Shown piece by piece: positions 17,104 through 24,279 of a stretch of 64,000 nt of DNA; positions within the stretch are counted from its first letter, which is position 1; every line of letters starts with the position of its first letter. The stretch is from Palsa-1150 sp036490515 (lineage in GTDB: Bacteria; Myxococcota_A; Polyangia; Polyangiales; Polyangiaceae), in contig DASXDU010000042.1 of assembly GCA_036490515.1 (NCBI GenBank), positions 310,001-374,000 of the forward strand, written 5' to 3'. The translations under genes were made by a program, and so were the position numbers. The notes beneath the pieces were generated by a model. It was given only the letters and a program-made list of their open reading frames with translations, searched no databases and was not told where the DNA came from.

Positions 17104-19059
17104 TCAGAGCGACTTCAGGTACGTGACCAGCGCAGCGCGGTCGTCGTCGGAGAGCTGCGAGGCCGCCTCGCCCACCATGCCGGGCGCGAGGCGGAAGACG
17201 TCGTCGAGCGTCGCCGCGCTTCCGTCGTGGAGATAGGGCGCGCTGTCGGCGATGCCCCGCAAGGTCGGCGTATCGAACGCGCACGCAGCGCGCGGATCGC
17301 CGTCCTCGTCGGGGAAGGCCTGGTCGGCGTACCCCGCAGTAACGCACGTCCCCACGTCGTGCAGGAGCACCGTCCCGGCGAGATCGAGCGACGGATTGCC
17401 CGCGCCGCTGTCGGTGAAGGCCGGGCCCGAGTGACAACCCCCGCAGCCGACGGACGCGAAGAGCGCCGCTCCCCGTGCGACGGCGGCGGGATCGAGCCCT
17501 CGTGGGGCCGTCGCGTAGGGGAGGGCGCGGTCGACGAAGTGCTCGAGCGCGTCGAGGTCCGCGGCGAGCAGCGGCACGGAGGTCGAGAAGTGGCCTCCTT
17601 GCTCTACGTCGATCGTCTGCCAGTAGTCCTGGACGCGGCTCCGCGCGGCGGTCCGGAAGAGGAAGCCCGTCGCGAGCATGCCGCCTGCGTTCGAGGGCGT
17701 GTCACGTGGCCCCTGCGAGAAGAGCCACGTCACCGCGTCGCTCCGTCCCTCGAGGTGGCACGTCGCGCAGGAGACCCAGTGGTCGGTGGTCACGGGAAGC
17801 TCGTCGCTGTTCGCGGAGAAGAAGACGTGCTGACCGAGGCGCAGGTCCGGGGGCATCGGGTCGTGCGCGGTGCGCGGGATGGCGGGGCCGTCGACGGTGA
17901 CGACGGGTGCCGCGCCGCCCGCCGAGACGTCGAGGACGGCGACCTCGCTCGTGTTCCGCTCGTCGACGTAGACGTGGCCGTCGGAGGAGACCGCGATCCC
18001 CTCTGGCTGGTGCCCCGGGAGCGGGCGAACGAGCGCCGCCTCCACGCGGTTCACGGCGTCGACGACGAGGACGTCTTCGCTCGCCGTGTCGGCCACGAAC
18101 GCGAGGCGCCCGTCCGGCGAGAATCCGATCGCGTGCGGGCCGGACACGACGTCGCCGAACGCGCCTCCGTCGCCCGGATCGGTGCTCACCGTGAGCCGCG
18201 CGAGCTCGTCGCCGCCGTCGTCGAGTATCGAGATCATGCTGAACGCCGTGCTGTCGAAGGCGAGCGTCGGCTGCGGCGTGTCGGTGCCGAGCATCATCGC
18301 CAGCGCCCACCGCTCGTCGCTCCCGGGCCGGGCGAGGACGTCGTAGATGCCGCGGACCTGGCCATGCGGTGTCGTCGGCTCGGCGACGCGCTTCTGTCCG
18401 TCGGCCAGCGCCCACACGCCGGAGACGGCGAGGGGAGACGGCGCGAACGCCGTCACGCCGGGACCGAGGAGGTGCGTCACGAGGAGCTGCGAGCGGTCCG
18501 AGCTCCAGGCGAGCGTCCACGGACGACGGCTGCACGGTGCCTCTTCGGTCACGGCGAGGGTCGCTGCGTCGAAGGCGATCACAGCGTCGTCCTGCGAGCA
18601 GGCGACGTACACGGTCGAACCGTCGGGCGACGCGACGACGCCGATCGGCTCGGAGCAGGCGTCGACGTCGGCGACCACCGCGGCCGACGCCGTGTCGACG
18701 GCGTACAGGTGACCGGAGCGCTCGCCGGTGACGTACAGCGTGCGCTCGCCGGGGCCGAGGGCGAGGGCGCGCGGGCCGACACGTGGCTCGTAGCGCCCCG
18801 TCGCCTCGACGGAAGGCGAGGAAGGGGCGAGGAGCACCTCGGTGACGAGCTGCCGCGACGCCGTGTCGACGAAGGACACGGAGTCGGCGTCGGGGTTGAC
18901 GACGTAGACGGTGCTCCCGTCGCGGGTGACGGCGATGCTCGAGGAGTGATCCGACTCCCCCCCCAGGGGCACGATCGTGCCGCTCGAGTCGCAGCCGCCG
19001 AGCGTGACCGCGCCGACGAGGGCGCCGAACGCGACCAGCGCGAGGCTCCTCGTGCTCAC
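17104..19059 (-). CDS. Beta-propeller / di-haem cytochrome c peroxidase-like lipoprotein
   Basis: A 651-aa exported protein with lipobox LGGC near residue 20. Residues about 30-400 hold repeating YVTN/NHL-type beta-propeller blades (GSTVYVVNPDADSVSFVD, RTLYVTGE, GSTVYVACSQDDAV, RLAFVADTASEDVLVVD). The C-terminal third has two haem-c sites, CATCH (about 431) and CGGCH (about 538), with TPTLRGIADSAPYLHDG typical of MauG and di-haem peroxidases. A periplasmic electron-transfer or oxidative modification role is likely; the substrate is unknown. The start is GTG 19059, in GTGA overlap with the upstream lipoprotein gene, so the two are an operon. Confidence 0.85.
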   Translation of the reverse strand: MSTRSLALVAFGALVGAVTLGGCDSSGTIVPLGGESDHSSSIAVTRDGSTVYVVNPDADSVSFVDTASRQLVTEVLLAPSSPSVEATGRYEPRVGPRALALGPGERTLYVTGERSGHLYAVDTASAAVVADVDACSEPIGVVASPDGSTVYVACSQDDAVIAFDAATLAVTEEAPCSRRPWTLAWSSDRSQLLVTHLLGPGVTAFAPSPLAVSGVWALADGQKRVAEPTTPHGQVRGIYDVLARPGSDERWALAMMLGTDTPQPTLAFDSTAFSMISILDDGGDELARLTVSTDPGDGGAFGDVVSGPHAIGFSPDGRLAFVADTASEDVLVVDAVNRVEAALVRPLPGHQPEGIAVSSDGHVYVDERNTSEVAVLDVSAGGAAPVVTVDGPAIPRTAHDPMPPDLRLGQHVFFSANSDELPVTTDHWVSCATCHLEGRSDAVTWLFSQGPRDTPSNAGGMLATGFLFRTAARSRVQDYWQTIDVEQGGHFSTSVPLLAADLDALEHFVDRALPYATAPRGLDPAAVARGAALFASVGCGGCHSGPAFTDSGAGNPSLDLAGTVLLHDVGTCVTAGYADQAFPDEDGDPRAACAFDTPTLRGIADSAPYLHDGSAATLDDVFRLAPGMVGEAASQLSDDDRAALVTYLKSL

Positions 19060-21413
19060 GGCCCCGCCGCTCCGGCCGCCCCGATCTGGAACGTGATCGA
19101 GTCGGCGAGCGCCGACGGCAGCCCCGCAGCGGAGATCTCCGGCACGCAGTCCGACTCCCGATCCGTGGCGACGACGCGCGGCCCGCCGTCGGACGTGGAC
19201 GGCGCGCTGCCCGTCTCCCCCGACAGCGTGCGCTCGCCCATCTGCAGGCCCCCACGAGCGAGCGGTCCGGCCACCTGCACACACTCCGACGGGTAGTCGA
19301 CCTGCGTGTCGCCGTCGCGATCGTCCCAGCCGTTGAGCACGAGCTTGTTCACGCGGCCCACGCGATCGAGCACCTGCGCGGCGAGCGCGGCGCGCCGATC
19401 GACCGATGCGACGAGCTCGTAGACGTCGCGGAGCATCGCCTGCACGAGCCCGAACCGGACCGGCGTGTACGTCACGGAGCTCGACGTGTCGCCCGCCTCC
19501 GTCCGGTAGACGCGCGCGACCGGGTCCCAGAAGGTCGTCTCGACGCGGTCGTACACGGCGAGCGCGCGGTCGCGGTACTTCGTGTTCCCCGTCGCGAGGT
19601 ACCCTTGCAGGAGGGCCCGCACCGCCGCGGTGTGCGCGTCGAGAGTGTCGTCGTCGCTCGTCGGCGCGGCCAGCGAGACGTCCCACCCCGACCACGCGCG
19701 GCCCGTTGCGTCCGTGAGGTGGTCGTAGAAGAGGTCCGCGAGCCCGGCGACGAGCGCGTTCAACGCGTCGGTCGCCGTGTCGAGCGGCGCCGGAAGGCCG
19801 AGCGCCGGCGCATCGAGGGGCGTCGACACCGTGGCCGTGTCGGGCTTCATGTTGAGATAGAGGACGAGCTGGTCGGAGAGCGCGCGGCGCGTGGTCCGGA
19901 TCGCGAGCAGGGTGTAGGCGGCGCTCGTGGCCGAGAGGGTCGTGCCTCGCGACGGAGCGCCGTTCGTGGCCGATGCGTCGTCGACGGGAAGTCCCGAGGC
20001 GGGATCGACGTGCATGCGAGCGAGGTCGAGGAGCGCGACGCGGATCATCGCGAGCGCGCGGTCGTGCAGGGTGGCCTCGCCGTCGGGGAGCTGGTCGTCG
20101 GCCGGGAACGGGTCGCCGTCGAAGTAGGCGCGGCATGGCTGCGACCCGCCGACCGTCGCATTGGCCGTGTCGGTGAGCGCGTAGAGGCTGGCGTACGCGC
20201 CGAGGATTCCGGCCAGATCGAGGAGGCGGCTCCCCAGCGTGCGCACGGCCCAGCCGGTTGCACGGGGGAAGTCGCAGCCGGCGTCGGTCGTCTCGGTGAC
20301 CGCGATCTCGGCGGGGAACCAGCGAAGGGGAGCCGAGGCGTCGTAGGCGAGGGCCGCGCCTAGGTCGGCGAACCCACCGAGGGTCGCGCCGTCCGTGGTC
20401 GTCCGCGCCGTCAGCCAGTCCTGCGCCTCGTCGTCGAGGCCGGTGAGCATCATCCCGGCCTGGAAGCCTTCGATGTCGCTCGACCCGAGGAACGTCCCGA
20501 TGGCCGCGTCGCCGTTGGTCACGTCGAGCACGCCGTTGCCCGGGACGCCCACCTGCGCGAGCTGGTCCTCCGGCACCTCGGACACGGGCCCCTCGTCGGA
20601 GTCGTGCATCACCTGCAGGTAATTCATGATCCAGAGCGCCGACTTCCAGCCCGCCCAGCCGCTGCTGCCGGGCGAGATCGCGCTGTCGACCTGCGCGGCG
20701 CGGTCGACGAGGTGAAGCGTCGTCGCGTCGCACTCGTAGTCGTCGCTGACGAGTGCGCCCGTGGTACCGGGATCGTCGTCGGAGGAGATGGAGCACGCCT
20801 CGGACACCGAGTTGGTCGGCGCCACGGCCGGGTCGAACGACTCGAAGGGCTCCATCGCCGGCCAGATGCCGGGCCAGCCGAGGGGGTTGGCCTGCGTCGT
20901 CGTTGCGTGGACGAAGCGGCTCGTCGCGTTGCTCGCGCCGCCGAGGTGCTGGACCTGCGCCCGGAGGAGCCCGCACGCCGCGGCACCCGTGGCCGCGGTC
21001 GGGTTGAGCACGGGGCCGTACGCGAGCGAGAGGCCGGCGCTCGACTCGAACGCCAGCTCGTTCATGGGCTGCTTCGAGTACTCGTAGGACTCGATGGCGC
21101 TCGAGAAGCCGGGGAGGTCCGTCCGGGGCCCGAACGAAGACGGGGACGGATCGAAGTAGACGTCGGGAGGCAGCCAGTCGCGGCTGTACGCGGCGAGCTG
21201 CCGGCCCATGGCGGTCGCGAAGGGCTCCCCGGAGAGCTGCATCTCGAGCGCCGCCATCATGTGCTCGCGCACGACGAAGCGGGTGTCGCGGGCGCTGACG
21301 GTGATGACGGGAGGCGGCGCGACCGCGGGGGCCGGGGATGCGCGGTGGGAGCAGGCTTCCGCCGCGACGGCGCTCAAGACCGCCGGGACGAGGAGAAGCG
21401 CCCTGCGCCGCAT
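19056..21413 (-). CDS. Large secreted lipoprotein of unknown function
   Basis: A 785-aa protein with a signal peptide MRRRALLLVPAVLSAVAAEAC; Cys21 could be lipidated, though Glu at the -2 position is unusual. The mature part is rich in Trp, Asp and helices, with segments such as GNTKYRDRALAVYDRVETTF and FGLVQAMLRDVYELV that resemble alpha-helical toroids, but no family is recognised. The C-terminus is disulfide-prone (DCVPEISAAG). It is co-transcribed with the di-haem propeller protein through a GTGA overlap, suggesting a substrate or partner of that enzyme. The start at 21413 is set by the signal peptide. Confidence 0.72.
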   Translation of the reverse strand: MRRRALLLVPAVLSAVAAEACSHRASPAPAVAPPPVITVSARDTRFVVREHMMAALEMQLSGEPFATAMGRQLAAYSRDWLPPDVYFDPSPSSFGPRTDLPGFSSAIESYEYSKQPMNELAFESSAGLSLAYGPVLNPTAATGAAACGLLRAQVQHLGGASNATSRFVHATTTQANPLGWPGIWPAMEPFESFDPAVAPTNSVSEACSISSDDDPGTTGALVSDDYECDATTLHLVDRAAQVDSAISPGSSGWAGWKSALWIMNYLQVMHDSDEGPVSEVPEDQLAQVGVPGNGVLDVTNGDAAIGTFLGSSDIEGFQAGMMLTGLDDEAQDWLTARTTTDGATLGGFADLGAALAYDASAPLRWFPAEIAVTETTDAGCDFPRATGWAVRTLGSRLLDLAGILGAYASLYALTDTANATVGGSQPCRAYFDGDPFPADDQLPDGEATLHDRALAMIRVALLDLARMHVDPASGLPVDDASATNGAPSRGTTLSATSAAYTLLAIRTTRRALSDQLVLYLNMKPDTATVSTPLDAPALGLPAPLDTATDALNALVAGLADLFYDHLTDATGRAWSGWDVSLAAPTSDDDTLDAHTAAVRALLQGYLATGNTKYRDRALAVYDRVETTFWDPVARVYRTEAGDTSSSVTYTPVRFGLVQAMLRDVYELVASVDRRAALAAQVLDRVGRVNKLVLNGWDDRDGDTQVDYPSECVQVAGPLARGGLQMGERTLSGETGSAPSTSDGGPRVVATDRESDCVPEISAAGLPSALADSITFQIGAAGAAGP

Positions 21414-21534
21414 GCGGGCTTGATCACGGTTCTCGCGGTCCGCGTCAAGGTGCGCCCCTGCTGGACGCGAGCCCAGCAGGAAGAGCGCTTTCCCGGGCGG
21501 CCCTACCGGGGCATCGCATGACCGCTTGCCACGC

Positions 21535-21558
21535 CGGTCGTGTTTTGCCACACGACCG
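21535..21558. promoter_or_regulatory. 9-bp perfect palindrome upstream of kaiC
   Basis: CGGTCGTGT-TTTGCC-ACACGACCG, with perfect 9-bp arms, in the 344-bp gap between the divergent 785-aa lipoprotein gene and kaiC. TTGCCA occurs three times around it (21526, 21545, 21559). Because neither flanking gene ends here, an operator is more likely than a terminator. Nothing else was recognised in 21414-21757. Confidence 0.5.
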
Positions 21559-21757
21559 TTGCCAGGTCCCCGCCACGCTTCCGGCACAAGCCCTCGATTT
21601 GCTGGATGAAACGCCGTTCCGCGGCCCTCGGCATGCTGCCTGCTCAGGTCCCCGTCGCCACTCATTCCCTGGTCCTGTTGCACCGCCCGAGACCGTCGGC
21701 GCCGGGGGGACGTTCCCCATTCCCCCGGCGCCGCTCGCACGGAAGACGACTCGCCCC

Positions 21758-23527
21758 ATGGCACGAGCACCCAAGATCCATCCTCCGCAACGAACCCGCA
21801 CCTCCTCCGTTTCTCGCGCCCCCCGCGCGCGGCCGATGCCGCGCATCGACAAGGTGCCGAGCGGCATCGCGGGCCTCGACAAGATCACCGGCGGCGGCCT
21901 TCCCAAAGGGCGGACGACGCTCCTCTGCGGAGGCGCCGGCGTGGGCAAGACGCTCGCGGCGCTCCAGTTCCTCGTCAACGGCGTGCGCGAAGGCGACCCC
22001 GGCGTCATCCTCGCGTTCGAGGAGACAGCCGACGATCTCGCGAAGAACTTCGGCTCGCTCGGCGTCGACATCGACGCGCTCTGCCGCGAGAAGAAGCTCG
22101 TCATCGACCACGTCCGCATCGACAAGAGCGAGATCGAGGAGACCGGCAGCTACGACCTCGAGGGCCTGTTCGTGCGGCTCGACGCCGCGATCGAGGAGGT
22201 CGGCGCGCGCCGCGTCGTCATCGACACCATCGAGACGATCTTCGCGGGCTTCGACGACCAGGGCCTCCTCCGCGACGAGCTCCGGCGCCTCTTCCGCTGG
22301 CTGAAGGACCGGGGCGTCACTTCCATCGTGACCGCCGAGCGCGGCGACGGGCCGATCACGCGCTACGGCCTCGAGGAGTACGTCTCCGACTGCGTCATCC
22401 TGCTCGACCAGCGGGTCACGAGCCAGCTCGCGACGCGACGGCTGCGCGTCGTGAAGTACCGCGGCTCGCAGCATGGCACGAACGAGTACCCGTTCCTCAT
22501 CGACGAGGGAGGGCTCAGTGTCCTGCCGCTCAGCGCCACCGGGCTGTCGTACGAGGTGACCGACGGCCGAGTCTCCACGGGCGTCGCGCGGCTCGACGGG
22601 ATGCTCGGCGGCGAGGGCTACTTCCGCGGGAGCAGCATCCTCACCTCCGGGACCGCGGGCACCGGCAAGACGAGCCTCGCGGCGCATTTCGCCGACGCGT
22701 CGTGCCGCCGCGGCGAGAAGGTCATCTTCTTCGCGCTCGAGGAGCCGCCGTCCCAGATCGTCCGGAACATGCAGTCGATCGGCGTGGACCTGAACCGGTG
22801 GGTCGCCGACGGCCGCCTCGTCTTTCGCGCCGACCGCCCGACCGAGTACGGCATCGAGGAGCACCTGGCGATGATGAGCAAGATGGTCGAGACGCAGGAG
22901 CCGTCGGCCGTCGTCGTCGACCCCGTCTCGAGCCTCATGAACAACGGCGACCCGCTCGACGTGCGCTCCCTGACGGTGCGCCTCTTCGACTTCCTCAAGC
23001 AGAGGAAGATCACCACGGTGGTGACGTACCTCGCGACGCCCGGCGCGACGGACGAGACGCAGATCGGGATCTCGTCGCTCATCGACACGTGGCTCCAGGT
23101 GCGCGACGTCGAGTACGGCGGCGAACGGAACCGCGTGCTCAACGTCATGAAGTCGCGCGGCATGGCGCATTCGAACCAGCTCCGCGAGTTCGTAATCACG
23201 TCCCGTGGCGTGGACCTCATCGACGTGTACAGCGGCCCGGGCGGCGTGCTCACCGGGTCGGCGCGGCTCACGCAGGAGGCGAGCGAACGCGCCGAGAAGA
23301 ACGAGCGGCAATCCGCGTTGCAGCGCAAGGAGAGGATGCTCGCGCAGCGCAACGCGGCCGTCGCCGCCGAGCTCGAGGCGACCCGCGCGCGGCTGCACGC
23401 GGAGCTCGACGAGCTCGCGATGGACGTCGAGCGCGATCTCGCCCGCGAGCAAGACCTCGCGAGGCAGCGGGGGCAGATGCTCAAGAGCCGGCACGCGAGC
23501 GTGCAGGACTCCCGGAGGAAAGGATGA
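21758..23527 (+). CDS. kaiC: KaiC-family ATPase
   Basis: A 589-aa two-domain RecA-like protein. CI: Walker A GGAGVGKT (about 58-65) and catalytic Glu pair 88/89 (AFEE). CII: Walker A GTAGTGKT (Lys304) and Glu pair 328/329 (LEE). In CII the segment ISSLIDT aligns with cyanobacterial ISTITDT, placing Ser439-Ser440 at the autophosphorylation positions Ser431/Thr432. A C-terminal coiled coil of about 80 residues replaces the short cyanobacterial tail. ATG 21836 (MPRIDKVPSGIAGLD) is an alternative start. The stop overlaps kaiB as ATGA, with GGAGG upstream. No kaiA is seen. A timing or stress-signalling role is inferred. Confidence 0.93.
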   Translation: MARAPKIHPPQRTRTSSVSRAPRARPMPRIDKVPSGIAGLDKITGGGLPKGRTTLLCGGAGVGKTLAALQFLVNGVREGDPGVILAFEETADDLAKNFGSLGVDIDALCREKKLVIDHVRIDKSEIEETGSYDLEGLFVRLDAAIEEVGARRVVIDTIETIFAGFDDQGLLRDELRRLFRWLKDRGVTSIVTAERGDGPITRYGLEEYVSDCVILLDQRVTSQLATRRLRVVKYRGSQHGTNEYPFLIDEGGLSVLPLSATGLSYEVTDGRVSTGVARLDGMLGGEGYFRGSSILTSGTAGTGKTSLAAHFADASCRRGEKVIFFALEEPPSQIVRNMQSIGVDLNRWVADGRLVFRADRPTEYGIEEHLAMMSKMVETQEPSAVVVDPVSSLMNNGDPLDVRSLTVRLFDFLKQRKITTVVTYLATPGATDETQIGISSLIDTWLQVRDVEYGGERNRVLNVMKSRGMAHSNQLREFVITSRGVDLIDVYSGPGGVLTGSARLTQEASERAEKNERQSALQRKERMLAQRNAAVAAELEATRARLHAELDELAMDVERDLAREQDLARQRGQMLKSRHASVQDSRRKG

Positions 23528-23886
23528 AACCGACGAGGTCGACGAGAACCGGGCGGCGATCACCCCTCGGGTCCGCGAGGCGCACCGCCGACGGTGAGAC
23601 GTACGAGCTGCGCCTCTACGTGGCGGGGGAGACGCCGCGCAGCGTGCAGGCATTCGCGAACCTGAAGAAGATCTGCGAGGAGCACCTCCGCGGCCGCTAC
23701 CGCATCGAGGTCGTGGACCTGCTGAAGAACCCCACGCTGGCGCGCGGCGACCAGATCCTCGCCGTGCCCACGCTCGTCAGGCAGCTGCCGCCGCCGGTCA
23801 AGAAGATCATCGGAGACTTCAGCAACACGGAGCGCGTACTCGTCGGCCTGAACCTCGTCCCGATCCGGTCGCCACGCGAGGCATGA
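23524..23886 (+). CDS. kaiB: KaiB-like protein 1
   Basis: A 120-aa protein with a basic N-terminal 24 residues and a thioredoxin-like KaiB domain: YELRLYVAGETPRS, ANLKKICEEHL, YRIEVVDLLKNP, ILAVPTLVRQLPPPVKKIIG. KaiB proteins bind the KaiC CI ring. The start ATG overlaps the kaiC stop, and GGAGGAAAGG lies directly upstream. It is followed 6 bp later by a second kaiB. Confidence 0.92.
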   Translation: MKPTRSTRTGRRSPLGSARRTADGETYELRLYVAGETPRSVQAFANLKKICEEHLRGRYRIEVVDLLKNPTLARGDQILAVPTLVRQLPPPVKKIIGDFSNTERVLVGLNLVPIRSPREA

Positions 23887-23892
23887 GGGCGA

Positions 23893-24279
23893 ATGCCGAG
23901 AGACTCGATCCGCGAGTTCGAGCGCGCGGCTTCGGAGCGCGCGAGCGTGCCACTGACCCTGCGGCTCTTCGTCGCGGGCAACACCTCGTCGTCCGTGCGC
24001 GCCGTCGCGAACATCAAGCGGATCTGCGAACGCCACGCGCGCCCGGGGTACGTGCTCGAGGTCATCGACGTCTTCCAGCAACCCCAGCACGCGCGCGACG
24101 ACCAGCTCGTCGTCATCCCCACGCTCGTGAAGGTCTCCCCTCCGCCGGAGCGCAGGCTCGTCGGCGACCTCGGCGAGGAGGAGAAGGTCCTGCGAGCGCT
24201 CGGTCTCGATTCAACCCCCACCACCCACCGCCGTGATGCGAAAGCAGACCAAGCCCCCGCGAAGCGCACCGGTCGCTGA
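23893..24279 (+). CDS. kaiB: KaiB-like protein 2
   Basis: A 128-aa paralogue of the preceding gene: LTLRLFVAGNTSSSV, ANIKRICERH, YVLEVIDVFQQP, LVVIPTLVKVSPPPERRLVG. It has a polar, disordered tail (TTHRRDAKADQAPAKRTGR). The last 44 bases overlap the start of the hybrid kinase. Two divergent KaiB copies beside one KaiC suggest two different partners or states; the separation of roles is unknown. Confidence 0.92.
   Translation: MPRDSIREFERAASERASVPLTLRLFVAGNTSSSVRAVANIKRICERHARPGYVLEVIDVFQQPQHARDDQLVVIPTLVKVSPPPERRLVGDLGEEEKVLRALGLDSTPTTHRRDAKADQAPAKRTGR

Noticed and set aside
17104..20976. A single 1290-aa protein covering both exported proteins
   Set aside because: The first part of that frame is Arg-rich antisense-like sequence under the 785-aa lipoprotein; the propeller protein has its own GTG, signal peptide and GTGA overlap.
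21521..21620. Sigma-54 promoter near TTGCCA boxes before kaiC
   Set aside because: No GG-N10-GC pair with correct spacing could be found; the repeats are better read as an operator.
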